Positions 25,256-33,933 of a stretch of 38,056 nucleotides of DNA are shown one piece after another; positions within the stretch are counted from its first letter, which is position 1; every line of letters begins with the position of its first letter. The stretch lies in NCBI GenBank assembly GCA_029976075.1, contig JARKNW010000099.1:1-38056 (forward strand). The letters are read 5' to 3'. Origin of the DNA: Pleomorphomonas sp. (GTDB taxonomy: Bacteria; Pseudomonadota; Alphaproteobacteria; Rhizobiales; Pleomorphomonadaceae). Below the pieces are notes generated by a model. It did no database searches, had not been told where the DNA came from, and was given only the letters and a program-made list of their open reading frames with translations. The translations under genes were made by a program, and so were the position numbers.

Positions 25256-25414
25256 GACAACTGCAGCATAGACACACTATTTGAAAAAACACATTCCCTG
25301 AAAACACGCGCGGGAACCAGTATTTCTTATAAATTCGCGTAGTGCGTCTTTCATGGCGCGGAGTACGCAGGTCCGACCTGTCCTTCAGACCGAACCCGCG
25401 AAGTATTGTTCACC

Positions 25415-26227
25415 CTAGAGACCTGCGGTTTTCGTCCTGTCGGTGAACTGTCCGCCAGATGAGGTGGAGCCTGCCACGGTCTCGGAGCCGCTGCGAACGC
25501 GAAGATTGTTTTGCACCTGGGTAACGCCAGCGCATTGCTCGGCGCAATCTTCGGCCGTTCGCTTGGCCTGTCGCGAGTCGACATACCCCGAAAGTGTCAC
25601 TTCGCCGCTTGAAACCTCCACGGTGATTTCGGAGGCGTCCAGCGTATCATCGTCGCTGAGGCGATCACTGACATCCTCCTTGATCCGCTCGTCCGAGCGG
25701 ACGTAGCCCTTGGGGCCTTTGCCGCGGAACGAGCCCGCTCCCATCGACGCACGCCCTTCGGCGGAAACGTAACGGTCGATCCTGCTACCTTCCCGAGGCC
25801 ACCCACCACGCGACGATTCATTGGTTCGGTCGCCATAATAATCATAGAGGCCGCCGCCGGACCGGCCGCCATAGCGCTCGGCATTCCCAAGGCGCTCTTG
25901 GCCTTCGAAGGCGCGACGGCCGCTCTGGTTTCCGAACCCGGACCGACCGAGATCCCGGTGCGTGAAGTCATAAGCGTGACCGCCGCTTCTCTCTTGGTTC
26001 AGATCGGGGTCGCCACGGTAGCCGCCGCGCGAGCCCCAGTCGCGATGATCTTCGTAATCTTCCTGCCGGCGGTCGCCGCCATATTCTCCGTAGACTTGGC
26101 CTTCCTCATCGAAATGTCGGCGCAAGAATCCCCCGTCTTCATCCTGGTTCCACCGACCGCTCAGGCGCCGTCGGTCGTCATCCTGGCCGTGAGAAGAGAA
26201 ATCACGATCGTTTCGTCCGTAAGCCAT
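25415..26227 (-). CDS. BON-domain protein with Arg/Gly/Tyr-rich disordered N-terminus
   Basis: A 270-residue protein in two parts. Residues 1 to about 170 are low-complexity, dominated by Gly, Arg, Asp, Ser and Tyr with many RGG/GGR/YGG-like steps (EYGGDRRQEDYEDH, YGGRSGGGLYDYYGD). No fold is expected there. Residues of about 178-245 form one BON domain: SDERIKEDVSDRLSDDDTLDASEITVEVSSGEVTLSGYVDSRQAKRTAEDCAEQC...VQNNLRV. There is no signal peptide, unlike most BON proteins (OsmY), so it is probably cytoplasmic. An EcfG-type promoter ends 52 bp before the start, which makes it a strong member of the local stress regulon. Related W/R/G-rich BON proteins occur in rhizobial stress clusters; function unknown. 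Confidence 0.8.
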   Translation of the reverse strand: MAYGRNDRDFSSHGQDDDRRRLSGRWNQDEDGGFLRRHFDEEGQVYGEYGGDRRQEDYEDHRDWGSRGGYRGDPDLNQERSGGHAYDFTHRDLGRSGFGNQSGRRAFEGQERLGNAERYGGRSGGGLYDYYGDRTNESSRGGWPREGSRIDRYVSAEGRASMGAGSFRGKGPKGYVRSDERIKEDVSDRLSDDDTLDASEITVEVSSGEVTLSGYVDSRQAKRTAEDCAEQCAGVTQVQNNLRVRSGSETVAGSTSSGGQFTDRTKTAGL

Positions 26228-26278
26228 CGTCTTGCCTCCTCAGCTATCCGGCGTCGCAAGGCGCCGTTCTTGGCCGAC

Positions 26279-26303
26279 AACAAGCTGGCCTGCGGATTGT
26301 TCC
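26279..26303 (-). promoter_or_regulatory. EcfG-type promoter (GGAAC-N16-TGTT)
   Basis: On the minus strand GGAAC (26303-26299), 16-base spacer, TGTT (26282-26279), 51 bp before the BON-protein start codon. Confidence 0.7.
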
Positions 26304-26330
26304 GGCGACGAACTCTTTCTTGCCCTGGAA

Positions 26331-26379
26331 CAGAAAAAAAGCCCGCGCTCCGGCGCTCGGCTGGCATGGCGCGGGCTTT
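26331..26379 (-). terminator. Rho-independent terminator of the dehydrogenase unit
   Basis: An 11-bp perfect inverted repeat, AAAGCCCGCGC (26338-26348) and GCGCGGGCTTT (26369-26379), with a T run on the minus strand after the stem. It lies just past the SDR stop codon and before the BON-gene promoter. Confidence 0.88.
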
Positions 26380-26396
26380 CTGCACGCAACGATATG

Positions 26397-27275
26397 TTAG
26401 ATCAGAGGCTTGCCGCCGGTTACAGCAACGGTGGCACCCGACACGTAGCTCGACATCGGCTCCGCCAGCATCACGTAGGCCGAGGCGAGCTCGACCGGTT
26501 GCGCCGGTCGCTTCATGGGATAGTTGGCTCCGAACTGCGAGGTTTTCCCGCCCGACATGCTGGCCGGGATCAGCGGCGTCCAGACCGGCCCGGGTGCGAC
26601 GCAATTCACGCGTATGCCCTTTTCGGCCAGCAACTGCGCGAGGCCGCCGGTGAAGTTCTGGATCGCCCCCTTGGTGGTGGCATAGGCGAGAAGACTTGGG
26701 CTTGGCGTGTCGGCATTGATGGAGGCGGTGTTGATGATTGACGCTCCCGGCTGCATGTGCGGCACCGCTGCCTTCGCAAGATAGAACATGGCATGAATGT
26801 TGACCGCGAAGGTCCGTTGCCATTCTTCATCAGGAATGTCCTCCAGGCTCTCGAACGTGTCCTGGTGGGCGGCGTTATTGACCAGAACATCGATCCGGCC
26901 GAACTCGTCCACCACGCGCTGGATCAACTCGCGGCAATGGTCTGGGTCCGCTATATCGCCGGCGAGCTGCAGGCAGCGGCGACCGCATTCCGTGACGAGG
27001 CGCGCGGTGTCGGTGGCATCTTCTCGCTCCTCGAGAAACGAAAGGGCGATATTGGCGCCTTCCCGTGCAAAAGCGATGGCGACAGCCCGGCCGATGCCGC
27101 TGTCACCACCGGTAATCAGCGCCACCATGCCTTCTAGACGGCCGGCACCTCGCCAACTCTGTTCGCCGTGGTCGGGCTGGGGATCCATTGTCTTGAAGCT
27201 CCCCGGCAGTTCCTGGGTCTGCTCGGGAAACGGCGGCTTGGGGTACTCGGGATAGTGGGGTCCGGTCGTGCTCAT
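26397..27275 (-). CDS. SDR family oxidoreductase (YghA/GsiB-like)
   Basis: A 292-residue short-chain dehydrogenase of the long YghA type, with a Pro-rich N-terminal extension of about 45 residues (HYPEYPKPPFPEQTQELPG) before the Rossmann fold. Seen: NAD(P) loop ALITGGDSGIGRAVAIAFAREGA (TGxxxGIG), LVNNAA, catalytic Ser in NTASINADTPSP, and Tyr-x-x-x-Lys as YATTKGAIQ. VAPGPVWTPLIPASM is the usual post-catalytic segment. Such enzymes (B. subtilis YdaD/YhxC, E. coli YghA) are general-stress proteins that probably reduce small aldehydes or sugars. It lies 56 bp downstream of a small gene on the same strand and probably shares its promoter. A strong terminator follows. Confidence 0.93.
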   Translation of the reverse strand: MSTTGPHYPEYPKPPFPEQTQELPGSFKTMDPQPDHGEQSWRGAGRLEGMVALITGGDSGIGRAVAIAFAREGANIALSFLEEREDATDTARLVTECGRRCLQLAGDIADPDHCRELIQRVVDEFGRIDVLVNNAAHQDTFESLEDIPDEEWQRTFAVNIHAMFYLAKAAVPHMQPGASIINTASINADTPSPSLLAYATTKGAIQNFTGGLAQLLAEKGIRVNCVAPGPVWTPLIPASMSGGKTSQFGANYPMKRPAQPVELASAYVMLAEPMSSYVSGATVAVTGGKPLI

Positions 27276-27331
27276 TGATCATCTCCAATTTGGCTGGATT
27301 GATGGAACTGCCGGTTGGTGGGCAGGGCGCG

Positions 27332-27571
27332 TCATGAGGTGAGCGCCGACAGGAAAGGCAGGGCAGAGATCGTATGAAGGCGGGGGTGCTCTTCGCGATA
27401 TCGCTCGAGCACGGCTGTCGCCACCAAGGCGGTGCCGCCTCGGGGCAAGTCCCCCAACTTGCTGCCGTCAGCGAAGGGTGCGGCCTTATGAAGCCACGTT
27501 CCCTGGCCCCCGGCGAGCAAAACACAAAAGGTGTCGATCGCCGGGAGCTTGGGAGAAGATGAAAAGGGCAT
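27332..27571 (-). CDS. Small hypothetical protein upstream of SDR gene
   Basis: A 79-residue product of mixed composition: IDTFCVLLAGGQGTWLHKAAPFADGSKLGDLPRGGTALVATAVLERYREEHPRLHTI. It reads like a small folded domain rather than a GC shadow. The start ATG 27571 has a well-placed GGAGG about 8 bases upstream, which is the main reason for accepting it. A possible EcfG-type promoter (27601-27625) precedes it. It would form a two-gene unit with the SDR gene. No family recognised. Confidence 0.55.
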   Translation of the reverse strand: MPFSSSPKLPAIDTFCVLLAGGQGTWLHKAAPFADGSKLGDLPRGGTALVATAVLERYREEHPRLHTISALPFLSALTS

Positions 27572-27600
27572 GTCTGGCCTCCAGAGGCTGGAGATGACGA

Positions 27601-27625
27601 AATCGCCAGACGCGCCTTTTGTTCC
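27601..27625 (-). promoter_or_regulatory. Weak EcfG-type promoter (GGAAC-N16-GATT)
   Basis: On the minus strand GGAAC (27625-27621), 16-base spacer, GATT (27604-27601), 30 bp before the 79-residue gene. The -35 is perfect and the -10 has two mismatches. Confidence 0.45.
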
Positions 27626-27686
27626 CTCGCTGCTGGGGCGATCTCACGCGAAGAAGGATCGGCACTCTTCTTGCGCCACCTGGCTT

Positions 27687-27711
27687 GGAACAAATCGCTT
27701 CGCTGCTGGTT
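27687..27711 (+). promoter_or_regulatory. EcfG-type promoter (GGAAC-N16-GGTT)
   Basis: GGAAC (27687-27691), 16-base spacer, GGTT (27708-27711), 39 bp before the second DUF892 gene: normal spacing for a promoter. Confidence 0.72.
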
Positions 27712-27750
27712 GGAAGCCCGCAACCTTTCTCCCAGCGTAGAGGTGACATC

Positions 27751-28248
27751 ATGAAGACCAAATCGCTTGACGATCTTTTCCTCGACATGCTCAAGGACAT
27801 CTATTATGCCGAGCGCAAGATATTGAAGGCGTTGCCGAAAATGGCGCGCGGCGCTCAGTCGTCCGAACTTCAGGCCGCCTTTGAGAAGCACCGCGACGAA
27901 ACCGAGATCCAGATCGAGCGCCTGCAGCAGGTGTTCGAGCTCATCGGCAAGCCGGCTCGTGGCAAGACCTGTCCGGCCATCGACGGCATCATTGAAGAGG
28001 GCGAGGAGGTTCTTGAATCCTTCGCCGGCTCTGAGGCCATTGATGCCGGTCTGATCGCCACTGCGCAGGCAGTGGAGCACTATGAGATGGCTCGCTACGG
28101 CACGATGTGCCGTTGGGCTGATCTGATCGGCCAGAAGCAGGCCGCCAAGCTCCTCAAGGAAACCCTTGCCGAAGAAGAGGCGACCGATGGCAACCTGACC
28201 AAGATCGCTGAAGGCTCGGCCAATCAGGCTGCTCTCAAGGCTGCCTGA
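27751..28248 (+). CDS. DUF892 / YciE-like ferritin-superfamily protein
   Basis: A 165-residue helical protein of the YciE/YciF family. It has the canonical start LDDLFLDMLKDIYYAERKILKALPKMARGAQSSELQAAFEKHRDET, with the first Glu (YYAERK) and the Glu-His pair, then QIERLQQVFELIGKPARGKTCPAIDGIIEEGEE. In the second half come AQAVEHYEMARYGTM (Glu, His) and LLKETLAEEEATDGNL. These acidic residues and His are the expected di-iron ligands. The ATG 27751 is preceded by AGAGGTG. An EcfG-type promoter is directly upstream and a hairpin terminator follows, so it is a single-gene unit of the stress regulon. Confidence 0.93.
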   Translation: MKTKSLDDLFLDMLKDIYYAERKILKALPKMARGAQSSELQAAFEKHRDETEIQIERLQQVFELIGKPARGKTCPAIDGIIEEGEEVLESFAGSEAIDAGLIATAQAVEHYEMARYGTMCRWADLIGQKQAAKLLKETLAEEEATDGNLTKIAEGSANQAALKAA

Positions 28249-28326
28249 CGGCAAGGCCGACAAACCGATCGGATTTCAATCGGTCTGCGCCAATCTCCAC
28301 CTCCCCTCAGACGGCGCGTGCCGATG

Positions 28327-28356
28327 CGGACGGCTTCATTTCGGTGAAGCCGTCCG
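28327..28356 (+). terminator. Rho-independent terminator after YciE-like gene
   Basis: A 12-bp perfect inverted repeat, CGGACGGCTTCA (28327-28338) and TGAAGCCGTCCG (28345-28356), with a 6-base loop and AACTTTATT after it. The rest of the 303-bp gap up to 28552 is AT-richer and probably carries the promoter of the GGDEF-EAL gene. Confidence 0.8.
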
Positions 28357-28551
28357 AACTTTATTCGGGCCCGGTGAGGTGAAACCAATAGGACATGGAT
28401 ATCTAGTTAAATAAAAACGGGCAGGTTGCTCTTTAGGTTAGTTTTAAATTGCCAATTGCGGATCTTTTGCCTTGTCTGTTCAAAATCTCGACCTGGAGTT
28501 TGCGAAAAATTCATAAGATCGGCCTAAACTGCTTAGGCATAAAGGTGAAGG

Positions 28552-30099
28552 ATGGCGCTCGGAAAACAACTTCAGACCGCGCTGAGCGTCAGTCGGCGCG
28601 TTTCATTGCTCGTAGGGGTGCTCGCAGCGTCCTGCCTCGCCATCGCACTGGCGTTGATGTTCGTCCTCCACGGTACGCTGCCCATATCCTGGCAGTCGGG
28701 CCTGTTGGCGGGCCTCGTTTCGGAAACGCTTCTGCTGCTTCTCATCATCGTCATCGGCTTTGTGCTGGTTCGCAAGAGCCTCGCGTTGATGCAGGGCGAG
28801 GAACATGCCGAAAGCTCCAGTCGGGTCGATCCCGTCACATTGGCGCTGACGCGAGCGGATTTCCTCGATGAGTTGCGCCGCCGTGTCCAGACGTCCGGAG
28901 ATCGCCGTCACGCCTACGTCATGGTGGATCTCGATCATCTCAAGGCATTGAACGACACGTTCGGCCATGCGGCCGGTGACGAGGCGCTTGCTCAACTGGT
29001 TCGTATCTGCCGCGAGGAGTTGCCCGGCGCTGTCGTTGGCCGACTTGGTGGCGACGAGTTTGCGTTGCTCCTGACCGATTGCGCCTCTCGCGGTGAGGTG
29101 GTTCAGGCCGTGAAGGCGTTGCTCGACCGCCTACGTCTGCCTGCGCAGATCCACGGTCGCACCATGCGGTTATCGGCAACGGCCGGCATTGCGATGGCGC
29201 CTGACGACACGCACATTGCCCTTGAACTGGTCAATCTAGCCGATCTCGCCCTGTACAAGGCCAAGCAGGCGCGCGGCACGGTATTGTCGTACAACGCCCG
29301 CATGCTGGTCGATGATCGCTATACGCGGTTGCTGACCCGCGAACTGCGCGCTGCCATCTATCTCAACCAGCTCGACATGCACTATCAGCCGATCGTTGCG
29401 GCGGATGGCATCGAGCAGACGGCCTTTGAGGCCCTGATCCGCTGGCATCACCCGCTGCGCGGCACGATTCCGCCAGCGGAGTTCATTTCGGTCGCCGAGC
29501 AGTCCACGCTGATCGAGGAAGTGGGAGAGTGGGTGATCCGTCGCGTCATCCGCGATGCCGTGCGTTATGGACAATACCAGTTCGGCATCAACGTATCGGC
29601 CGTCCAGTTGAAGCAACCGGGTTTTGCGGCTTTTGTGATCAGCGAGCTGAGGACCGCCGGCCTGCCGGCTTCCCGCCTCGTTCTCGAGATTACCGAGACC
29701 GTCTTCCTCGATTTCGGCTCGGTGGAGCGTGCCAACCTCGAAGGGTTGAGGGAGGCCGGCATGATGATTGTCCTGGATGACTTCGGGTCCGGCTTTGCCT
29801 CTTTGCAGTATTTGCGGAAGTTCCGCTTCGATTGCCTGAAGATCGACAAGAGTTACGTCCACGCCGCCGGTTCGAACGAGGTAGACATGACCTTTGTCAC
29901 GGCGATTACCGAGCTGGCACGCGCGCTCGGTACGCGCGTTCTGGCCGAGGGCGTCGAGACCGAGGAGCAGTTCCTGTTGATGAAGGCCGCCGGCTGCCAG
30001 ACGTTCCAGGGTTTTTATTTCGGTCGCCCGGCCTCGCTGCCGGAGGTCGTTGCTCCACCTGCATTATCGGAACGCGGGCGGTGCGTGGTTGGCGGTTGA
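28552..30099 (+). CDS. Diguanylate cyclase/phosphodiesterase (GGDEF-EAL) membrane protein
   Basis: A 515-residue inner-membrane protein of c-di-GMP metabolism. Two hydrophobic helices (about 17-40 and 49-73) are followed by a GGDEF domain (active site GGDEF at 166-170) and an EAL domain (FEALIRW with EAL at 293-295). The EAL catalytic residues look complete: NVSAVQL, ITETVF, LDDFGSGFASLQYL, IDKSY, EGVETEEQ and QGFYFG. No RxxD inhibitory site stands in front of GGDEF (the aligned stretch is ELPG). Both activities may therefore be present; in such tandem proteins the EAL activity often dominates. It stands alone. The PilZ protein at 5380 is a possible receptor in the same cell. Confidence 0.95.
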   Translation: MALGKQLQTALSVSRRVSLLVGVLAASCLAIALALMFVLHGTLPISWQSGLLAGLVSETLLLLLIIVIGFVLVRKSLALMQGEEHAESSSRVDPVTLALTRADFLDELRRRVQTSGDRRHAYVMVDLDHLKALNDTFGHAAGDEALAQLVRICREELPGAVVGRLGGDEFALLLTDCASRGEVVQAVKALLDRLRLPAQIHGRTMRLSATAGIAMAPDDTHIALELVNLADLALYKAKQARGTVLSYNARMLVDDRYTRLLTRELRAAIYLNQLDMHYQPIVAADGIEQTAFEALIRWHHPLRGTIPPAEFISVAEQSTLIEEVGEWVIRRVIRDAVRYGQYQFGINVSAVQLKQPGFAAFVISELRTAGLPASRLVLEITETVFLDFGSVERANLEGLREAGMMIVLDDFGSGFASLQYLRKFRFDCLKIDKSYVHAAGSNEVDMTFVTAITELARALGTRVLAEGVETEEQFLLMKAAGCQTFQGFYFGRPASLPEVVAPPALSERGRCVVGG

Positions 30100-30372
30100 C
30101 CGCAGGTTGCCCTCGATCCCAAAGGTAGAGCGGGCTCCATACCGATCCTAAGCGTTCTTATCGCGTCGTGAGGCGCGCTGCGTGGCTTTTGCGGTCGCAG
30201 CGTTCAGCCTGTGATATCTGCGTCGTCTTCTTTGGGGGCAGAGTGTCTCGGCGCGTCACTCTTCCTGCGACCGCGTGATTTCCGAAACGACTCTGCGCTC
30301 CATTGCGCCAGTGTTGCTTTCCGCTGTCTAATGCCGATCAGATCGCCGTCTGCTTCGTCCAAGAGGTTTCCC

Positions 30373-30984
30373 ATGCGTCTTATCGGTATGCTTGACTCGC
30401 CCTATGTTCGCCGCACGGCCCTGACGCTCGCCGCTCTGGACATTCCCTTTGCCCATGAACCCCTTTCGGTATTCCGCCAGTACAATGAGTTTGCCGCCAT
30501 CAATCCGGTGGTCAAGGCGCCGACTGCCGTGACGGACGATGGCGTGGTCCTGCTCGATTCCACCTTGATCATCGACTATGCGCTAAAGGTACTGGCCGAC
30601 GGGAAAACCCTTGGGCCGATCGATCCGAGACTTCTGGCTCTCGACATCCGCCTCACCGGGCTCGGCTTGGCGGCCTGCGAAAAAGCGGTGCAGAGCGTCT
30701 ATGAGCGGCAGCTGCGTCCTCCCGAGAAGCAGCATCAGCCCTGGCTCGATCGAGTGGCCGGCCAGTTGAAAGCCGCTCTCGCCGCCATCGAGAACGATCT
30801 CGCTGGCGCCGACTGGTTGTTGGGCCCGTCTTTGAGCGAGGCCGGCATAACGATCGCCGTTGCCGGGACTTTCATTTCCGAGATGGTGCCTGATCTGGTG
30901 GCGCTCTCCGATTACCCTCGTCTTGCCGCGCTCACCGCTGCGGCCGAGGCGACCGATCTCTTTCAGGCGTGGCCATACGAATAG
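30373..30984 (+). CDS. Glutathione S-transferase family protein
   Basis: A 203-residue cytosolic GST-like protein. The thioredoxin-like N-domain starts MRLIGMLDSPYVRRTALTLAALDIPFAHEPLSVF, with the SPYVRR segment in the place of the usual active-site loop (Ser9 as possible catalytic residue). INPVVKAPTAVTDDGVVLLDSTLIIDYAL carries the conserved cis-Pro and the Asp-Ser glutathione contact. The all-helical C-domain ends DYPRLAALTAAAEATDLFQAW. The start ATG 30373 is chosen from the homology; an open frame extends further upstream. Substrate unknown. It precedes the sugar region but is separated from it by a 113-bp regulatory gap. Confidence 0.9.
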   Translation: MRLIGMLDSPYVRRTALTLAALDIPFAHEPLSVFRQYNEFAAINPVVKAPTAVTDDGVVLLDSTLIIDYALKVLADGKTLGPIDPRLLALDIRLTGLGLAACEKAVQSVYERQLRPPEKQHQPWLDRVAGQLKAALAAIENDLAGADWLLGPSLSEAGITIAVAGTFISEMVPDLVALSDYPRLAALTAAAEATDLFQAWPYE

Positions 30985-30997
30985 GTTTAACCGATCA

Positions 30998-31012
30998 ATT
31001 AGTATGACTAAT
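30998..31012. promoter_or_regulatory. Operator-like palindrome, probable FCD-GntR site
   Basis: ATTAGT-ATG-ACTAAT is a perfect 6-bp inverted repeat with a 3-base spacer, 86 bp before the lactonase start. It fits the T-x-G-T-N-A-C-x-A type of site used by FadR/FCD-family GntR regulators, one of which is encoded at 33934. Confidence 0.55.
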
Positions 31013-31033
31013 GTTGGCTTCGGCTAGCCAACA
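31012..31033 (+). other. Hairpin in the leader of the lactonase gene
   Basis: TGTTGGCT (31012-31019) and AGCCAACA (31026-31033) form an 8-bp stem with a 6-base loop, 64 bp before the start codon and directly abutting the operator-like palindrome. It may be part of the regulatory region or an mRNA leader structure. Confidence 0.45.
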
Positions 31034-31097
31034 CCAAAATGGAAAGTTATTGTCATTAGCGTTGGCAGGCGGATCGTCGGCCGACAGGGAGGTGCAT

Positions 31098-31967
31098 ATG
31101 CCTAAGGTTTCCGTCTTGTCCGACCACGCGTGTCACCTGGGCGAGGGGCCGAGTTGGCATCCGGGGCGTGCCCAGGCCTTCTGGTTCGATATCCTTGAGC
31201 GTCAGTTCCTGCAAATGGGGCTCAACGATGCCGCACCCCTTATTCATGCGCTGCCGTTTCATGCCACCGTCGCCGCGCGGGTGGATAACGACCGGCACTT
31301 GCTCGCCAGTGATGCGGGCCTGCACCTCAGGTCGATCGACAGTGGAAAGTTGACCGAGCTCCATCCCTTCTGGGATGAAAATCCAGGAACACGCAGCAAC
31401 GATGGCGCGGTCCACCCGTCCGGCGCGCTCTGGATATCCACCATGAGCTGGAAGTTCGAAGCGGGGTTCGGTCGCATATGGTGGTACCGCGCCGGTGAGC
31501 TCAAGCTGATCGTCGAAGGCCTCGCCATACCCAATGCGATCTCGTTTTCTCCTGACGGTCGCATTGCCTATTTCTCGGACACGCCTGAACATGTGATCTA
31601 CCGGGTCGCGGTCGATCCGGGGACCGGCTTGCCTGCCGGCGACCGGCAAGTGTTTTGCCAGGTGAAGGGTGGCGGCCCCGACGGCGCCACCGTTGATGCC
31701 GACGGCTTGCTGTGGAATGCGCGTTGGGGCGGGAACGCCGTGGATGCCTACGATCCCGACGGCCATCTCGTCACGACCATTTCGCTACCGGCCCGGCAGG
31801 TGAGCTGCCCAGCCTTTGCCGGGCCGGCTCTCGATCGCCTCGTCGTGACGTCCGCCTTCGAGGGTTACGATGCGGAAAAGCGCGCTGCGGAGCCAGAGGC
31901 TGGCCGAACTTATCTCATCGATGGCCCCTTCCACGGATTGCCGGAGCCGGCCGTTCTGATCGGGTGA
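31098..31967 (+). CDS. SMP-30/gluconolactonase family sugar lactonase
   Basis: A 289-residue six-bladed beta-propeller lactonase that hydrolyses a sugar lactone (e.g. arabinono-, xylono- or galactonolactone) to the acid, with one divalent metal. Metal-site residues expected for SMP-30 are present: Glu15 in HLGEGPSWH, Asn in [14 protein letters not shown], and Asp in [35 protein letters not shown] is the family substrate segment. Start ATG 31098 follows GGGAGGTG. It lies 26 bp before the IlvD/Edd dehydratase gene, so the two consecutive steps of a non-phosphorylative aldose pathway are co-encoded. Specificity cannot be told from sequence. Confidence 0.93.
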   Translation: MPKVSVLSDHACHLGEGPSWHPGRAQAFWFDILERQFLQMGLNDAAPLIHALPFHATVAARVDNDRHLLASDAGLHLRSIDSGKLTELHPFWDENPGTRSNDGAVHPSGALWISTMSWKFEAGFGRIWWYRAGELKLIVEGLAIPNAISFSPDGRIAYFSDTPEHVIYRVAVDPGTGLPAGDRQVFCQVKGGGPDGATVDADGLLWNARWGGNAVDAYDPDGHLVTTISLPARQVSCPAFAGPALDRLVVTSAFEGYDAEKRAAEPEAGRTYLIDGPFHGLPEPAVLIG

Positions 31968-31993
31968 TTGCCTATTCTGACAGGAGGATGCCG

Positions 31994-33760
31994 ATGTCCA
32001 AGCCGCGCCGTCACAAGCTCTGGTTCGACAATCCCGACAATCCCTCGATGACGGCGCTCTATCTCGAGCGGTATCTCAATTACGGGCTTACCCTCGAAGA
32101 ACTTCGTTCGGACCGGCCGATCATCGGCATCGCCCAGACAGGCTCCGATCTGTCGCCCTGCAACCGGGTTCATTTGCGACTTGCCGAGAGGGTGCGGGAG
32201 GGCATCCGCGCGGCGGGGGGCATCGCCTTCGAGTTTCCCGTTCATCCCATCCAGGAGACTGGCCGGCGGCCGACGGCGGCGCTCGACCGCAACCTGGCCT
32301 ATCTCGGGCTGGTCGAGATTCTGCACGGCTATCCGCTTGATGGCGTGGTGCTCACGACGGGATGCGACAAGACGACGCCTGCGCTGATCATGGCAGCCGC
32401 TACGGTCGATCTGCCGGCCATCGTGCTGTCCGGCGGCCCGATGCTCGACGGCTGGTATAAGGGAAAGCTCGCCGGCTCCGGCACCATCATATGGGAAAAG
32501 CGGCTGCAACTCGCCACCGGCGAGATTGGCTATGAAGAGTTCATCGAAGCGGCTGCCGCCTCGGCACCGTCCGACGGCTATTGCAACACCATGGGGACAG
32601 CCTCCACCATGAACTGCCTTGCCGAGGCACTCGGCATGAGCCTGCCTGGCAATGCCGCCATTCCAGCTCCCTACCGCGAGCGCGGTCAGATGGCCTATCG
32701 GACCGGCGAGCGGATTGTTGCCATGGTCGAGGAAGACCTGCGCCCCTCGAAGATTCTGACGCGGCAAGCCATCGAGAACGCCATCGTCGTCAACTCGGCG
32801 ATCGGCGGCTCCACCAATGCCCAGCCGCACATTACCGCCATTGCTCGCCACGCTGGTGTTCCCATCGAGGCGATGGACTGGCAAACGGTTGGCTACGACG
32901 TGCCGCTGATGGTCAACATGCAGCCGGCTGGCAGTCATCTCTCCGAAGGCTTCCATCGGGTCGGCGGTCTTCCGGTGGTGATGAAGGCGCTTCTCGACAA
33001 CGACCGCCTCCATGGCGAAGCGCTGACGGTGACCGGCCGAACGATGGCCGATAACCTCGCGCCGTTTCCCGCGCCCGATGGAGAAGTGATCAAGCCGTAC
33101 GCCGCGCCGATGAAGGAGAAGGCCGGCTTCATCGTGCTGAAGGGCAACCTTTTCGATGCCGCCATCATGAAGACGTCGGTGATCTCGGAGGAGTTTCGCC
33201 AGCGCTATCTGTCGAGGCCGGGGGCGGAAAACATCTTTGAAGGACCTGTGGTTGTCTTCGATGGATCGGAAGACTATCACCATCGTGTCGAGGATCCGGC
33301 GCTCGGCATCACGCCCGAAACCATCCTCGTCATCCGCTATGCCGGGCCCGTCGGCTGGCCGGGATCGGCCGAAGTCGTCAACATGCAACCGCCGGCAGCA
33401 CTCATCGAGCGCGGCGTCAGCGCCTTGCCCTGCATGGGGGACGGACGACAGTCGGGGACATCCGGTTCGCCGTCCATTCTCAACGCGTCGCCCGAGGCCG
33501 CAGTCGGCGGTGGGCTCGGCCTGCTCAAGACCGGCGATCGTATTCGCGTCGATCTCAACGCGGGTACCGCCAATGCTCTCGTCGACGATGAAGAATGGGA
33601 GCGCCGCCGTGCGGCCTTCAAGCCGGCTTACCCCGATAGCCAGACCCCCTGGCAGGAGCTCTACAGGGCGACGGTCGGTCAGCTCGCCGATGGCGCGGTG
33701 ATGGAGATGGCGGTGAAGTATCAGAAGGTGGTCGATACCCCACCGCGGGATAGCCACTGA
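31994..33760 (+). CDS. IlvD/Edd family sugar-acid dehydratase (arabinonate/xylonate dehydratase-like)
   Basis: A 588-residue iron-sulfur dehydratase that removes water from a C5/C6 aldonate to give the 2-keto-3-deoxy acid. The three cluster Cys are at 56 (SPCNRVH), 124 (TTGCDKTTP) and 197 ([14 protein letters not shown]), the arrangement known for L-arabinonate and D-xylonate dehydratases and distinct from 6-phosphogluconate dehydratase. The cofactor segment GGSTNAQPH and the C-terminal [22 protein letters not shown] are present. ATG 31994 is preferred over ATG 31988, which would sit on the AGGAGG ribosome site. It follows the lactonase gene directly. No ketoacid dehydratase or aldolase is in the window to tell which pathway branch is used. 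Confidence 0.93.
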   Translation: MSKPRRHKLWFDNPDNPSMTALYLERYLNYGLTLEELRSDRPIIGIAQTGSDLSPCNRVHLRLAERVREGIRAAGGIAFEFPVHPIQETGRRPTAALDRNLAYLGLVEILHGYPLDGVVLTTGCDKTTPALIMAAATVDLPAIVLSGGPMLDGWYKGKLAGSGTIIWEKRLQLATGEIGYEEFIEAAAASAPSDGYCNTMGTASTMNCLAEALGMSLPGNAAIPAPYRERGQMAYRTGERIVAMVEEDLRPSKILTRQAIENAIVVNSAIGGSTNAQPHITAIARHAGVPIEAMDWQTVGYDVPLMVNMQPAGSHLSEGFHRVGGLPVVMKALLDNDRLHGEALTVTGRTMADNLAPFPAPDGEVIKPYAAPMKEKAGFIVLKGNLFDAAIMKTSVISEEFRQRYLSRPGAENIFEGPVVVFDGSEDYHHRVEDPALGITPETILVIRYAGPVGWPGSAEVVNMQPPAALIERGVSALPCMGDGRQSGTSGSPSILNASPEAAVGGGLGLLKTGDRIRVDLNAGTANALVDDEEWERRRAAFKPAYPDSQTPWQELYRATVGQLADGAVMEMAVKYQKVVDTPPRDSH

Positions 33761-33774
33761 CCGTCATTGGCTCT

Positions 33775-33796
33775 CTCGGTTAGGTCCGTAACCGAG
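33775..33796 (+). terminator. Hairpin after dehydratase gene
   Basis: CTCGGTTA (33775-33782) and TAACCGAG (33789-33796), an 8-bp perfect stem with a 6-base loop, 14 bp after the stop. No T tract follows, so termination is likely but not certain. Confidence 0.5.
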
Positions 33797-33933
33797 GGCG
33801 TCGGCCTGAGGAAAGCAAGCGGGTCAAAGCATCGCTTGGGGCCCAAGCGACTGACGTCCATGGCAGCGAGACCCCCATCCTGCAACGAACGGCGTTCTGC
33901 CCGCACACCGGCTCGTGCGGGGTAGATCGCTCG

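Noticed and set aside
25300..25335. GGAAC at about 25313 as another EcfG promoter
   Set aside because: No GTT at 16 or 17 bases downstream, and no gene in that orientation follows closely.
27103..28263. 386-codon minus-strand frame spanning the YciE-like gene and the SDR 5' end
   Set aside because: It crosses two well-supported genes and an intergenic region with promoters and has no domain of its own.
31910..33757. 615-codon open frame antisense to the IlvD/Edd dehydratase gene
   Set aside because: It is an exact shadow of a well-supported gene in GC-rich sequence. The translation is Arg/His/Gly-rich without any domain and lacks a ribosome site.
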